DNA from: Fluviicola taffensis DSM 16823
GTDB lineage: Bacteria > Bacteroidota > Bacteroidia > Flavobacteriales_D > Crocinitomicaceae
Direction: 5' to 3'
Assembly (NCBI RefSeq): GCF_000194605.1
Contig: NC_015321.1
Span: forward strand, 3,844,001 to 3,908,000
Length of the DNA stretch: 64,000 nucleotides
Part shown: positions 53,241 to 62,907 of the stretch, piece by piece
Numbering within the stretch: position 1 is the first letter of the stretch
Layout: every line of letters begins with the position of its first letter
Notes under the pieces: generated by a model
What the model was told of the DNA's origin: nothing
The model's database searches: none
Seen by the model: the letters and a program-made list of their open reading frames with translations, nothing else
Translations under genes and position numbers: made by a program

Positions 53241-55335
53241 TAATCCCCTGAATGTGGCACAAAAATGCAAATTCTTTTGCAACTTCCAATCTTTCGGTTG
53301 TTCTTCCCGATCCGCCACCATGGCCTGCAGTCATTGTACAATCAAATAAAATGGGCTGATTTCCCAAGTTGTTTTTACGCAATTTCGCCACCCATTTCAA
53401 TGGTTCCCAATATTGAACTTGTGAATCGTGATAGCCTGTCGTAATCAACATAGCTGGATAATTTATTTTCCGGATATGATCGTACGGAGAATAACTCAAC
53501 ATGTACCAATAATCAGCTTCAATATTTGGATTTCCCCATTCTTCGTATTCACCTACAGTTAATGGAATACTCTCGTCCAACATGGTCGATACCACATCAA
53601 CAAACGGAACTTGAGCAATAATTCCTTTGAACAAATGAGGTGCCATATTGGTTACCGCACCCATTAACAATCCTCCGGCGCTTCCGCCTTGTGCATAAAT
53701 AGCATTTGGATCGCAATATCCAGCCATAGCAAGCCATTCCGCTGCGTTGATGAAATCGGTAAATGTATTTCGTTTGTGATTTAACTTGCCATCTTGGTAC
53801 CAGTTTTCACCTAAGAATTTTCCACCTCTAATATGGGCAATTGCATAAACGAAACCTCTGTCCAATAAGCTAATTCTAGTTGCAGAAAAGGTAGTAGGAA
53901 TAGTAACTCCATAACTTCCGTATCCGTAAAGTAGAAGTGGGGCTTTTGATAAATCTGTTCCTTTTTTGTACACGATAGAAACTGGAATTTTCTCGCCATC
54001 ATTGGCTATGGCCCAAATTCGCTTAGAAATATAATCTTCCGAATGGAATTTAGGATCAATTAATTTTTTTTGAAAAACGAGTTGAGAGTTTTTGGATGCC
54101 AAGTCGTATTGATAGATAGAACTTGGACTTGTGAAAGAGGCATAGTAATAGTTTATTTTTTTAGCGAAGTAATTTTCATTGTAACTGAATCCTAGTTCAT
54201 AAACTTCTTCTGGCATAGAGATGACCGAGAAGTTTGTAGCGTCGATATTTCCGATTGAAATTTCTGTACGTCCCATTTTGCGTGACTGTAGCGCTAAAAA
54301 TGTACTAAAGACTTCAAGTCCTTCTAGATAGGTTTCTGAATCATGTGCAATGAGTGTTTTGCACGATTCAATGGATGTTGGAATCGATTCTGTGAATACC
54401 AATTTGCGATTGGGACTGTTTTTATTTGAAAGAACGAAGAATCCAGTTTCGTGATGATCAATTTCATACAAATGGTCTTGCTCACGCTTCAAAAAACAAA
54501 GGGCTTTTTCGGAAGGATTGTCTGATTTAATCAACGAAATCTCTGAAGTTGTAGAACTTTCTGTATGAATGAGTATGAATGATTTGTCTAATGTTTTTGA
54601 GATGTAAACCGTAAAACGCTCGTCCTTTTCTTCAAAGACTAATTCGTCTTTTGATTGACTGGTTCCTAGAATGTGCTTGTAAACTTGATACTCCCGAAGG
54701 GTTGTTGGATCTTTTTTTACGTAGAAAACAGTTTTGTTATCATTCGCCCAAATAACACTTCCATCTGTTTTCTTGAGTTCGTCTTTAAGTATTTTATCCG
54801 ATTGATTATCGCGAAATAGAATCGTGTAATTTCTTCTCCCAATTTTATCTTCTGAAAACGCAACTAGTTGATTGTTAGGAGATATTGATAAGTCACCTAA
54901 GCTGTAATATTCGGTTCCTTTAGCTCGTTCATTTTCATCAAAATAGATAGATTCTTTGCCTTTTTCAATTAAAATTAATTGTTTGTAATCCTTGTCTTTT
55001 ATTTGACGCCATTGATAGGTATTTCCTTGAATTTCTATCGGAGCACTTGTTTCTTCTGGATTAATTCTATTTTCAAATTCAGCCAAAAAAGTATTGATTA
55101 ACGGTTTTTTCTGCTCAAAAAAAGCGTTTGAATAAGTGTTTTCTTCAGCAATGTAATCCAATACTGGCTTAGAATCCCGTTGATTCATCCAAAAATAAGG
55201 ATCAATGCGTATGTGATTGTGTTTCGTTAATTCTGTTGGAATTTCTTTCGCAACTGGAGTATGTGTTTGGACTTGAGCAATCACTGTATTTTGTGTAAAT
55301 GAATATAAACTAAGTAATAGGAGTAGATTCTTCAT
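53233..55335 (-). CDS. Prolyl oligopeptidase family serine peptidase (S9, protease II-like)
   Basis: A 700-residue exported peptidase with a signal peptide ending in VIAQ. Residues 30-430 form the propeller (LTKHNHIRIDPYFWMNQRDSKPVLDYI at the start). The C-terminal alpha/beta-hydrolase part has the nucleophile GGSAGGLLMGA, the acid in YHDSQVQYWEP and the His in TAGHGGGSGR. Members cut short peptides after Pro or basic residues. The length is normal. It lies directly upstream of the frameshifted gene (8-bp overlap). Confidence 0.92.
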   Translation of the reverse strand: MKNLLLLLSLYSFTQNTVIAQVQTHTPVAKEIPTELTKHNHIRIDPYFWMNQRDSKPVLDYIAEENTYSNAFFEQKKPLINTFLAEFENRINPEETSAPIEIQGNTYQWRQIKDKDYKQLILIEKGKESIYFDENERAKGTEYYSLGDLSISPNNQLVAFSEDKIGRRNYTILFRDNQSDKILKDELKKTDGSVIWANDNKTVFYVKKDPTTLREYQVYKHILGTSQSKDELVFEEKDERFTVYISKTLDKSFILIHTESSTTSEISLIKSDNPSEKALCFLKREQDHLYEIDHHETGFFVLSNKNSPNRKLVFTESIPTSIESCKTLIAHDSETYLEGLEVFSTFLALQSRKMGRTEISIGNIDATNFSVISMPEEVYELGFSYNENYFAKKINYYYASFTSPSSIYQYDLASKNSQLVFQKKLIDPKFHSEDYISKRIWAIANDGEKIPVSIVYKKGTDLSKAPLLLYGYGSYGVTIPTTFSATRISLLDRGFVYAIAHIRGGKFLGENWYQDGKLNHKRNTFTDFINAAEWLAMAGYCDPNAIYAQGGSAGGLLMGAVTNMAPHLFKGIIAQVPFVDVVSTMLDESIPLTVGEYEEWGNPNIEADYWYMLSYSPYDHIRKINYPAMLITTGYHDSQVQYWEPLKWVAKLRKNNLGNQPILFDCTMTAGHGGGSGRTTERLEVAKEFAFLCHIQGINE

Positions 55336-55364
55336 GGTGCAAATTTAAAAGAAGTCTTTAAAGA

Positions 55365-55397
55365 TTGTCGTTAGGATGTTCTAGATTATTAACTTTG
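55365..55397 (+). promoter_or_regulatory. Promoter (TTG - 22 bp - TAACTTTG) close to a start codon
   Basis: TTG at 55365-55367 and TAACTTTG at 55390-55397 fit the Bacteroidota consensus. The ATG of the methyltransferase gene is only 5 bp after the -7 box, so the transcript would be leaderless or nearly so. Confidence 0.6.
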
Positions 55398-55402
55398 TTC
55401 GT

Positions 55403-56176
55403 ATGAAAAAAGCGTATAAATTTCTTCTGAATAAATTACCAAGACCACTTTTGATTCGTTTAAGCTACGTTTTTAAAGTGTTTGCGCCTGTCATTTACAA
55501 AGGAAACAATGTCGAATGTCCTGTGTGTAATCGGAAATTTAGAAAATTTTTATCCTACGGATCTGAAGTTGCGCATCGCGATAATGTACTTTGCCCTTAT
55601 GATTTAACTTTAGAACGCCATCGTTTAATGTGGTTGTACTTGAAAAGAGAAAGTAATTTCTTTTCTGCTCCCAAATTGAAAGTACTTCATATTGCTCCAG
55701 AACAGTGTTTCCATAAAAAATTCAAGAATCAGCAGAACTTGGATTACTTAACGGGAGATTTACTTTCTCCCATTGCGGATATGCATTTCGATTTACATGA
55801 GATTCCTTTGGAAGATAACCGATTCGATGTTGTTTTTTGTAATCACGTGATGGAACATGTGGATGATGCATTAAAATGTATGAAAGAATTGTATCGAGTG
55901 ATGGCTCCAGGTGCTTGGGGAATTCTTCAGGTTCCACAAGATATTTCAAGATCTGAAACGTATGAAGATTGGAATATTACTTCACCTGAAGAGCGCGAGA
56001 AACATTTTTGGCAAAAAGATCACGTGCGTCTTTTCGGAATGGATTATCCTGATTGGTTGAGAAAAGCAGGCTTTGAGGTAGAAATCGCTTTTGAGAAAAA
56101 TCCGATATCAATCGAAGAAATTGAGCGTTTCAGGCTTTCAAAACAAGAGATTCTTTATATTGTCCGTAAAAAGTAA
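55403..56176 (+). CDS. SAM-dependent methyltransferase with N-terminal zinc-ribbon-like segment
   Basis: A 257-residue protein. An N-terminal basic helix is followed by CPVCNRKFRKF and a further Cys in NVLCPYD, a zinc-ribbon-like set. Then comes a class I methyltransferase domain: motif I LKVLHIAPEQCF, which lacks the usual Gly-rich loop, LDYLTGDLL, and motif IV RFDVVFCNHVMEHVDD. The lack of the GxGxG loop and the layout suit type 11/type 12-like methyltransferases of cell-surface pathways. The substrate is unknown. A promoter abuts its start. Confidence 0.78.
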   Translation: MKKAYKFLLNKLPRPLLIRLSYVFKVFAPVIYKGNNVECPVCNRKFRKFLSYGSEVAHRDNVLCPYDLTLERHRLMWLYLKRESNFFSAPKLKVLHIAPEQCFHKKFKNQQNLDYLTGDLLSPIADMHFDLHEIPLEDNRFDVVFCNHVMEHVDDALKCMKELYRVMAPGAWGILQVPQDISRSETYEDWNITSPEEREKHFWQKDHVRLFGMDYPDWLRKAGFEVEIAFEKNPISIEEIERFRLSKQEILYIVRKK

Positions 56177-56219
56177 GTGTTTTTTGATTGGAATCCAGTA
56201 AATTAGATTTCAATGAGTC

Positions 56220-57194
56220 ATGAAATTCAATAAGCAAGGCATTTTAATCTGTTTCCTATTGATTCTATTAGGATCAATGTGTACTTTCCGCAAGAAAAAC
56301 ACCTTGATTTTGGGTGAAATTCCCTCTCCAATTGACAATCTAAATTCAAGTGAGAAAATTGCTTTTGGGAAAATGCTCTTCTTTGATAAGAGACTCTCCA
56401 AAAACAATGAAATAGCTTGTTCCAACTGTCATCAGCCTGAGAAAGCTTTTACAGATGGTTTACCCAAGAGTATTGGTATTGAAGGAAGAGTTGCGATGCG
56501 CAATGCTCCAAGTTTATTGAACAGCGCTTATTTTAAAAGCTACATGTATGATGGCGAAGTAAAAACGTTAGAGCTCCAAGCATTGGTCCCTATGCAAGAT
56601 CATCAGGAAATGGGGAGTTCGATGAAGGAAATTCTTCAAAAGCTTTCTAATGATGAGCAATACAGCCAATTAGCAAAATCTATTTTTAAACGAGAGTTAG
56701 ATGCATTTGTCATTACACGTGCATTAAGTTCTTACGAAAGATCTTTAATCAGCCAGAATAGTAAATTTGACCGCTATCGAGCAGGGGAGAATGCGGTTTT
56801 AAATTCAGATGAACTAGCAGGTTGGCTTTTGTTTTCTGAAAAGCTGTATTGTACGAAATGTCATTCAGCTCCTCATTTCACCAATTACAAAGTACTCAGC
56901 AATGGGTTGTATTCTGATTATGTATTGGATAATGGTCGTTTTCGAATAAATGGCTTGCAAACTGATAATGGAAAATTTAAAGTTCCTAGTTTGCGAAATG
57001 TAGCCTTAACAGCTCCTTATATGCACGATGGAAGTATTGAGACTTTGCGAGGTGTTATTTTGCATTATTCCAAGGGAGGTGAGGTATTTGAAAATAAATC
57101 CCCTATTATTCGACCATTTTCGATTACTGAACATGAAATCAGTCAATTGGAACAGTTTTTAAGAACTCTAACTGACACTTCTGGAATCAATTAG
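56220..57194 (+). CDS. Di-heme cytochrome c peroxidase (MauG-like)
   Basis: A 324-residue periplasmic protein with an N-terminal signal-like segment (LICFLLILLGSMC). The first heme site is CSNCHQPEKAFTDG and the second YCTKCHSAPHF. Other family features are GEIPSPIDNLN, the RNAPSLLNSAYF segment and APYMHDGSIETL. It probably reduces hydrogen peroxide with electrons from cytochrome c, or oxidises a protein partner as MauG does. It stands as a single gene 43 bp after the methyltransferase. Confidence 0.9.
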   Translation: MKFNKQGILICFLLILLGSMCTFRKKNTLILGEIPSPIDNLNSSEKIAFGKMLFFDKRLSKNNEIACSNCHQPEKAFTDGLPKSIGIEGRVAMRNAPSLLNSAYFKSYMYDGEVKTLELQALVPMQDHQEMGSSMKEILQKLSNDEQYSQLAKSIFKRELDAFVITRALSSYERSLISQNSKFDRYRAGENAVLNSDELAGWLLFSEKLYCTKCHSAPHFTNYKVLSNGLYSDYVLDNGRFRINGLQTDNGKFKVPSLRNVALTAPYMHDGSIETLRGVILHYSKGGEVFENKSPIIRPFSITEHEISQLEQFLRTLTDTSGIN

Positions 57195-57356
57195 ATCTAA
57201 AATCTACTAAATTGATAGGATAAATAGCTTAGTTCGTCGAATTTTTGTTAAAAATCCACTATATATTTCAGAATTCGATAATAATTTCAAAAAAAATCAG
57301 TTAAGTTAGATATACCCAATGCAAAAAATTATGCAAACCCAAAATCCAAATATACC

Positions 57357-57938
57357 ATGGCAATTAATGTCTATTTCCACCAATCATCGGAACTACTCCA
57401 AGAGGAGCAAGTATGGGTGATACAAGCAAAGGCAGATCCGGCAAGATTTGAACCTTTGTACCGTAAGTATTATGATGCAATACTTCGTTATTTGAAACAG
57501 CGGATGGAAGATCCAGAGCTAGCTTATGATGTAGCTTCTCAGGTTTTCATCAAGGCAATTAAGAATATATCGAAGTATGAAGACCGAGGAGTGCCTTTTG
57601 GCTCTTGGCTTTATCGAATAGCTAAGAGTGAATTGTACCAATCTTACAGAGAGTTACAAGCTTCTAGAACTGTTTCTATGGAGAATGTTCAAATTCCATC
57701 CTTTGACACTCTGTTTTTTGAAAACCAAGAGTTTGAGTACAACCAATCGTTACTTCTTGCAGCAATGCAACGACTAAAAGAAGAACAACTGAAATTGATT
57801 GAGATGCGTTTCTTCGAGCAATTAAGCTTTAAAGAAATTGGAGAATCAATTGGAATTACTGAAAATAATGCGAAGGTGAAAACATTTCGAGCATTGGAAA
57901 AATTAAGAGAATATTTTTTAGGTAAATATGCCGCTTAA
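57357..57938 (+). CDS. ECF-type RNA polymerase sigma factor
   Basis: A 193-residue sigma-70 family protein. Region 2 spans about 30-95 (FEPLYRKYYDAILRYLKQRM ... AYDVASQVFIKAI ... GSWLYRIAKSELYQSYRE). Region 4 spans about 130-185 (LKLIEMRFFEQLSFKEIGESIGITENNAKVKTFRALEKLR). Regions 1 and 3 are absent, as in ECF factors. No anti-sigma gene is adjacent, which is unusual for ECF sigma factors but seen in Bacteroidota. ATG at 57357 is the only start in this frame. A terminator follows. Confidence 0.9.
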   Translation: MAINVYFHQSSELLQEEQVWVIQAKADPARFEPLYRKYYDAILRYLKQRMEDPELAYDVASQVFIKAIKNISKYEDRGVPFGSWLYRIAKSELYQSYRELQASRTVSMENVQIPSFDTLFFENQEFEYNQSLLLAAMQRLKEEQLKLIEMRFFEQLSFKEIGESIGITENNAKVKTFRALEKLREYFLGKYAA

Positions 57939-57944
57939 TTGAAT

Positions 57945-57972
57945 GAAAGCCCTCTAGAAATGGAGGGCTTTC
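57945..57972 (+). terminator. Terminator of the sigma factor gene
   Basis: GAAAGCCCTC pairs with GAGGGCTTTC across an 8-nt loop, 7 bp after the stop codon. The T run after it is short (TATTTG). Confidence 0.75.
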
Positions 57973-58124
57973 TATTTGAACTAATTTTCTAAGATAAATT
58001 CAATGGATACGGTAAATTATTCAATAAAACTAGCAATTTGAATAAATCCGACTTTTTTTTTGATTGCGTAAATAGAAAACCTTAATTTAGCGCTGTGAAA
58101 ACTACTACAACATAAATTTTTAGA

Positions 58125-59069
58125 ATGAGATACATAAGTCTAACTATTTTATCCATAGTTTCAACAGTTACATTTGGTCAAGGTTCGAACTTCAATACTC
58201 AGCGTAATTGGGCAATGAATAAGAAAGAAATTTCAATTGGAATTGGCGCTACTAGTTTCCTTGGAGATCTAGGTGGAGCTAACCAAATTGGAACAGATTA
58301 CAGTTTGAAAGACATCGATTTTAATTCGACGCATTTTGGAGGTTCTGTATCATACAGATATCGCTTTCATCCTTATTTTGCAACATCCACAATGGTAAAC
58401 TTGGGGATGATTCGAGGTAATGATGCATTGACAAAAGAGCCTATTCGGAATATGCGAAATCTTCATTTCCGTTCATTCTTTGTAAGTTTAAGTCAACGAA
58501 TTGAATTTATTCTACTTGCGAATGAAAAAATTGGACGTAGATATAATATTCCTGGTTTAAGAGGATTTACAGATCACAACGAGCAATTGTATTTAATTGC
58601 AGGAATTGGAGCGATGTATTATAATCCGAAAGCTCAATATCAAGGGAGCTGGGTTGCGTTACATGACATGCATACAGAAGGTCAAGGATTGCCTGGAGGA
58701 CCAGCAAATTACAAGAGAATTACCGCAATGGTTCCTCTTGGAGTTGGTTTCAGAATGGGAATTAATCGTATGTGGAGAATAGGACTAGAAGTCACTTATG
58801 TGAAAACGTTCTCTGATTATATTGATGATGTACATGGTGTTTATTACGATGCATCAGCTATTGGAGCAACTTATGGAGCACAAGCAGCTTATTTATCTAA
58901 TCCGTCTACAAACCCATCGGCATTTAATGCAGGTAGTCAAAGAGGTGATAAACAAAAAGATGCTATGATTTTTGTAAATATTATGGTTACAAGAAATATT
59001 ACTTATAAATCATCTACAGGTAATAGGCCAATGAAATTCGGAAAACGAAGATATAAAGCGAAGTTCTAG
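58125..59069 (+). CDS. Outer-membrane beta-barrel protein, possibly DUF6089/PorG-like
   Basis: A 314-residue protein with a signal peptide ending in TVTFGQ. The body is barrel-like. EISIGIGATSFLGDLGG at the start of the mature part and FSDYIDDVHGVYYD toward the end resemble DUF6089/PorG-type T9SS barrels. A basic tail (GKRRYKAKF) is unusual for a barrel end. If the family is right it could be linked to the T9SS used by the cargo genes in the first 21 kb, but many other small barrels look alike, so I hold this loosely. Confidence 0.6.
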   Translation: MRYISLTILSIVSTVTFGQGSNFNTQRNWAMNKKEISIGIGATSFLGDLGGANQIGTDYSLKDIDFNSTHFGGSVSYRYRFHPYFATSTMVNLGMIRGNDALTKEPIRNMRNLHFRSFFVSLSQRIEFILLANEKIGRRYNIPGLRGFTDHNEQLYLIAGIGAMYYNPKAQYQGSWVALHDMHTEGQGLPGGPANYKRITAMVPLGVGFRMGINRMWRIGLEVTYVKTFSDYIDDVHGVYYDASAIGATYGAQAAYLSNPSTNPSAFNAGSQRGDKQKDAMIFVNIMVTRNITYKSSTGNRPMKFGKRRYKAKF

Positions 59070-59091
59070 AACCAATTTTAAAATTCTTTTA

Positions 59092-59127
59092 ACAAAACGA
59101 GCTTATCTATTGATAAGCTCGTTTTGT
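59092..59127 (+). terminator. Terminator of the outer-membrane barrel gene
   Basis: A perfect 16-bp stem (ACAAAACGAGCTTATC with GATAAGCTCGTTTTGT) and a TATT loop lie 22 bp after the stop codon. It overlaps the -33 region of the pyrD promoter. Confidence 0.85.
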
Positions 59128-59140
59128 GTTTCTACCTTTG
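59110..59140 (+). promoter_or_regulatory. pyrD promoter (TTG - 20 bp - TACCTTTG)
   Basis: TTG at 59110-59112 and TACCTTTG at 59133-59140 fit the Bacteroidota consensus. The -33 part sits in the stem of the preceding terminator. The box ends 15 bp before the pyrD ATG. Confidence 0.55.
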
Positions 59141-59155
59141 GTACAAATTGATAGA

Positions 59156-60205
59156 ATGTATCCTTTGCTACGCTGGTTTCTCTTTAAATATGATCCTGAA
59201 AAGGTTCATTACTTCACGTTTAAATTACTTGGGTTTTGGCTAAAGGTTCCTTTAGTTAGGCCTATTTGGAAATCCATTTATTGTGTAAAGAATCAACTCT
59301 TAGAAACAGAAGTTGCAGGGATAAAATTCCCTAATCCAGTTGGGCTAGCTGCTGGATTTGATAAAAATGCGCTTCGAATTAATGAATTGGCAGCTTGTGG
59401 ATTTGGTTTTGTTGAAATTGGAACCGTAACACCTGTTGGACAAGATGGTAATCCGAAACCACGCTTGTTTCGATTGATTGAAGATCAGGCAATCATTAAT
59501 CGCATGGGATTCAATAATGATGGAGCAGCTGAAATTGTTGAAAGACTTAAAAAATTGCAACCAGCTTGTATCATCGGAGGAAATATTGGCAAAAACAAAG
59601 TGACTCCGAATGAGGATGCAATTTCCGACTATCTTATTTGCTACAATGCTTTAGAACAATATGTAGATTATTTTGTGGTCAATGTTTCTTCTCCGAACAC
59701 TCCAAATTTGAGAGAATTACAAGATAAAGAACCGCTTACTAAACTATTGCAAACCTTGATGGATAAACGCTCTGAAATAAACTCATCTAAACCCATCTTT
59801 TTAAAAATAGCTCCAGACTTAACAGATTCTCAATTAGATGACATAATTGCTATTGTTAAGGAAACCGAAATTGCAGGAATTATTGCTACAAATACGACTA
59901 TTGAACGAGGTAATTTAGTAACTTCAAGTGCCCAAGTTGAAGCGATTGGAATGGGTGGTGTTTCAGGAAAACCACTTAAAAATAGATCAACAGAAGTTGT
60001 TCGGTATTTGTACAAAAATTCGAATGGTTCTTTTCCTATAATTGGTGTCGGTGGGATATATTCTGCTGAAGATGCCCTTGAAAAATTGGAGGCTGGAGCA
60101 AGTTTAATCCAGTTGTATTCTGGATTTATTTATGAAGGTCCGGGTTTGGTGAAAAAGATAAATAAAGCAGTTCTAAAAAAACGAAAGAAAATAGCACATG
60201 AATGA
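59156..60205 (+). CDS. pyrD: Dihydroorotate dehydrogenase (quinone), class 2
   Basis: A 349-residue flavoenzyme that oxidises dihydroorotate to orotate in UMP synthesis, using quinone. A membrane-associated N-terminal helix (about 1-40) marks class 2. The fold motifs are [64 protein letters not shown] with the catalytic Ser, [20 protein letters not shown] and [12 protein letters not shown] at 59126 would also be in frame, but the ATG at 59156 fits the promoter and the family. The end overlaps the next gene by 8 bp. Confidence 0.95.
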   Translation: MYPLLRWFLFKYDPEKVHYFTFKLLGFWLKVPLVRPIWKSIYCVKNQLLETEVAGIKFPNPVGLAAGFDKNALRINELAACGFGFVEIGTVTPVGQDGNPKPRLFRLIEDQAIINRMGFNNDGAAEIVERLKKLQPACIIGGNIGKNKVTPNEDAISDYLICYNALEQYVDYFVVNVSSPNTPNLRELQDKEPLTKLLQTLMDKRSEINSSKPIFLKIAPDLTDSQLDDIIAIVKETEIAGIIATNTTIERGNLVTSSAQVEAIGMGGVSGKPLKNRSTEVVRYLYKNSNGSFPIIGVGGIYSAEDALEKLEAGASLIQLYSGFIYEGPGLVKKINKAVLKKRKKIAHE

Positions 60206-61052
60206 CCGTGTTTTTATAACAGAATGTCCACGTGATGCCATGCAAGGTATTAAAGAATGGATTGAGACAAATGATAAGATTACTTATTTGAACAGTCTTT
60301 TGGAATGTGGGTTTGATACTTTAGATTTTGGAAGTTTCGTTTCGCCCAAAGCCATTCCTCAAATGCAAGACACTGCAAGGGTTTTAGAAGGTTTGAATGA
60401 AAGTGACACGAAATTATTAGCAATAATACCAAATGAACGCGGGGCGGAAGATGCTGCGAAATTTGAACGTATTGATTTTCTAGGATACCCGTTCAGTATT
60501 TCAGAGACTTTTCAGGTGCGAAATACCAATGCAACCATTCAAGAATCTTTGAAAAGAGTGGAAGCTATTGCAAATATCTGTCACAAAGAGAATAAAGAAT
60601 TGGTATTGTACCTTTCAATGGGATTCGGAAATCCTTATGGAGATGCATGGTCACCAGATTTAATAGTAACTTGGGCGGAACGTTTAACACAGTTATTTGA
60701 AGTTTCTCGACTTTCCCTTTCAGATACAATTGGAGTGGCAACACCAGCATTAATTCAGCAAGTTTTCTCAACAATTTTATCGGAATCTAAATCCATTCAG
60801 ATTAGTGCGCATTTGCACACTTTACCAGAAAATGCTGCTATTTTGACGGAAGCGGCATATACTGCTGGTTGTCGCTATTTTGAAGGCGCTATAAAAGGTT
60901 TTGGTGGTTGTCCAATGGCGAAAGATGAATTAACTGGGAATATGCCTACTGAGCGTATGTTGGATTGGTTTAAAGTGAAAAATATCGAGACAGGAGTAGA
61001 TCCAAAGAAATTCACGGAGTCCTTTGTAACTTCTTCCAAAATATTTCATTAA
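60198..61052 (+). CDS. Hydroxymethylglutaryl-CoA lyase-like protein
   Basis: A 284-residue TIM-barrel enzyme of the HMGL-like family. Family markers are [12 protein letters not shown] at the start, [23 protein letters not shown], the metal-binding HLH in [12 protein letters not shown], and a late [17 protein letters not shown] containing the reactive Cys. HMG-CoA lyase splits HMG-CoA to acetoacetate and acetyl-CoA in leucine breakdown. The usual GPRDGLQ motif reads CPRDAMQ here, so a related substrate is possible. Its start overlaps the pyrD stop. Confidence 0.82.
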   Translation: MNDRVFITECPRDAMQGIKEWIETNDKITYLNSLLECGFDTLDFGSFVSPKAIPQMQDTARVLEGLNESDTKLLAIIPNERGAEDAAKFERIDFLGYPFSISETFQVRNTNATIQESLKRVEAIANICHKENKELVLYLSMGFGNPYGDAWSPDLIVTWAERLTQLFEVSRLSLSDTIGVATPALIQQVFSTILSESKSIQISAHLHTLPENAAILTEAAYTAGCRYFEGAIKGFGGCPMAKDELTGNMPTERMLDWFKVKNIETGVDPKKFTESFVTSSKIFH

Positions 61053-61068
61053 AAACAAAAATAACGGT

Positions 61069-61719
61069 ATGAAAATCAAATTCGGATTGTTTTTACTCCT
61101 TTCAATTGTTTTCACTTCTTGTAGCGATGAAGCGGATGATACTATTACAATCGAGAAAAGACATTCAAGTAAAGAAGCCTTGACGGATAATACCATCAGT
61201 ACTAATTTTAATGAAAATAGCTTTAAATCGAAAGTAGAAGCTGAATTATTGGTTGAATTACATCTTTGTGATCCGAAAGCAACAAAAAATGATGATCCAG
61301 CTCATCCATCTTGTTCTCCAAATTTCTTTCGCTTTTTTAAGTTGAATAAAAACACTCCTTTGAAGGATGGATTCAAATTGTTGATAAAAGCTGGTGTTAA
61401 TGGCTTTCCGATAAGAAGAATGTTGATTTTTGAAAGAGAAGGAGGGAATTTGGTAAAACTAAATGGCTTTAACGGGAATTTAATTGAAGAGCGTAAAACT
61501 TCTTCGGGATACGATGATTTGGTGATTCGCTTTCCAGATAACATCAATAATAATATCACCTACTACAATTGTTTGTTCCGTTGGAAAGATGGAAGATACG
61601 ATTACGTCAATTGTGAAGTAATTGATGAAGATGTTCCTCGAAAAGTGAAAGCTGAATTTATCGATTCAATGGGAGTTGAGATTAAGAAAATTCTTGATAG
61701 AAACAATATGCTATTTTGA
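61069..61719 (+). CDS. Lipoprotein of unknown function
   Basis: A 216-residue protein starting with a lipoprotein signal (MKIKFGLFLLLSIVFTSC, lipobox FTSC). The mature part begins with an acidic linker (SDEADDT), then a mixed alpha/beta domain with several Cys (LHLCDPKAT, PSCSPNFFRFF, YYNCLFRW, YVNCEVID). The four Cys may pair as two disulfides. I do not recognise the family. It overlaps the next lipoprotein gene by 1 bp, so the two are probably made together. Confidence 0.75.
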   Translation: MKIKFGLFLLLSIVFTSCSDEADDTITIEKRHSSKEALTDNTISTNFNENSFKSKVEAELLVELHLCDPKATKNDDPAHPSCSPNFFRFFKLNKNTPLKDGFKLLIKAGVNGFPIRRMLIFEREGGNLVKLNGFNGNLIEERKTSSGYDDLVIRFPDNINNNITYYNCLFRWKDGRYDYVNCEVIDEDVPRKVKAEFIDSMGVEIKKILDRNNMLF

Positions 61720-62138
61720 TGAAATTTAGTTGTCATCTAATTCTTTCTATTCTATTACTTTCTTCCTGTGGAGATACTGGTATTGAGCCCATTGATAATT
61801 ACATTTTATTACATGATAATTCCTCCAAAGTTTGGTTGATAGATAAGCAATTGGATGGAGATAAAGATTACACACCTTTGCAATTTGAGTACAAGGATTT
61901 GATTGTTTTCCACGAATCACAGAATGCTTATTTCCACCGACTGAAAGACTTAGGAACGAAACCAGGTATCAAAATGGGCTTTTGGTTGGATCAATCAAAA
62001 AATGAAATCGGTTTTAAGGGTACAAAGAAAGATTTGATTTTCGAAATTATTTCCCTTACACGTACAAAAATTGTCTTAAAGCCCAAACACAAATCGTTTA
62101 AGTACACGATTGTCTTGATACCTTTTCCTGAATATTAG
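61719..62138 (+). CDS. Small lipoprotein of unknown function
   Basis: A 139-residue product from the ATG at 61719. A lipoprotein signal ends in LLLSSCG. The mature part has short strands (VWLIDKQLDGD, FEYKDLIVFHES, DLIFEIISLTRTKIVLKPK) and looks like a small beta barrel or lipocalin-like domain, but no family can be named. It is translationally coupled to the 216-residue lipoprotein ahead of it. Confidence 0.7.
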   Translation: MKFSCHLILSILLLSSCGDTGIEPIDNYILLHDNSSKVWLIDKQLDGDKDYTPLQFEYKDLIVFHESQNAYFHRLKDLGTKPGIKMGFWLDQSKNEIGFKGTKKDLIFEIISLTRTKIVLKPKHKSFKYTIVLIPFPEY

Positions 62139-62225
62139 TTCTGAATGGGTGAGGTGTTAAATTGAGCAAATAGTTTTCAATTCAATTTCCATCATTATTT
62201 ATACATTTGTCTGTAATTCAGCCTT

Positions 62226-62672
62226 ATGAAAAAAAGTTCGTTTCTATTGTTTTTATCTCTTAGTCTACTAATCATTTCTTGCAGCTCCAATGAAGAATGT
62301 AAGGAATGTGAAATAGAATCTAATATAGATACTGTTGCTAAAGCAGATGATTTGACAACTGCTTTGAAGGATACTGCTACAGAAAAGAAATCAGTTGCGG
62401 TAGAAAATAAGGAAAATCACGAAAAGATTGTTAAAAAGTACGGTGAACAATGGGATTTTTGTACCTGTGTAGTTGCCAATGATTCCATTAATGATGCCTT
62501 TGAAAAAGGGACAACTAGCGCAAAACAAGAAGAAAAATTAATGGCTCGATGGGAAGTTGTCGATAACAAGTGCAAAGAACTTTTGACCACTCCGAATACA
62601 ACTCCAGAAGAAAGAGCGAAACACGATAAGAAAGTGATGAAGTGTTTGAAGCAAAACGGATTGAAAAAATAA
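62226..62672 (+). CDS. Small acidic lipoprotein with helical body
   Basis: A 148-residue lipoprotein (signal LLFLSLSLLIISC). The mature part opens with an acidic, Cys-containing segment (SSNEECKECEIES), is Lys/Glu-rich in the middle, and ends in a helix-rich region with CTCVVANDSI and CKELLTTPN, four Cys in total. A TACATTTG box lies 17 bp before the ATG. The family is unknown. It is convergent with the 69-residue lipoprotein gene, which has a similar Cys motif near its start. Confidence 0.7.
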   Translation: MKKSSFLLFLSLSLLIISCSSNEECKECEIESNIDTVAKADDLTTALKDTATEKKSVAVENKENHEKIVKKYGEQWDFCTCVVANDSINDAFEKGTTSAKQEEKLMARWEVVDNKCKELLTTPNTTPEERAKHDKKVMKCLKQNGLKK

Positions 62673-62693
62673 GGGAACCCTCAGGCTCCCTTA
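62670..62693 (-). terminator. Shared terminator between convergent lipoprotein genes
   Basis: TAAGGGA pairs with TCCCTTA, with CC and GG extending the stem across one mismatch. A T-rich stretch follows on the - strand. Confidence 0.65.
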
Positions 62694-62697
62694 CTAT

Positions 62698-62907
62698 TTA
62701 ATGTTCGTGACAATGAACTTCGTATGTTTGAGTTCCGTCAGAATATCCGTTTTTTTCTAGGTTTTCTAAATCGTCACCACACTTGTTTCCTAACTCCACT
62801 TCTTCATTCTGAACGTTTTCATAATGACAGTCATGACATTCTTTTTTCTTACAAGATACGGCACCCAAGAATAGTGCGATTCCAACTAGTAATGTTGCTT
62901 TTTTCAT
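62698..62907 (-). CDS. Small Cys/His-rich lipoprotein next to a TonB receptor
   Basis: A 69-residue lipoprotein (signal LLVGIALFLGAVSC). The mature part has KKECHDCHYE, a single later Cys in GNKCGDD and a His-rich end (HCHEH). The Cys and His count suggests metal binding. It starts right after the TonB-receptor stop codon at 62908, so it is probably a partner of that receptor. The metal is unknown. Confidence 0.7.
   Translation of the reverse strand: MKKATLLVGIALFLGAVSCKKKECHDCHYENVQNEEVELGNKCGDDLENLEKNGYSDGTQTYEVHCHEH

Noticed and set aside
52926-53321. Separate 131-residue protein
   Set aside because: It is the 5' half of the frameshifted DUF4421-like gene, with an unlikely N-terminal extension into the peptidase gene.
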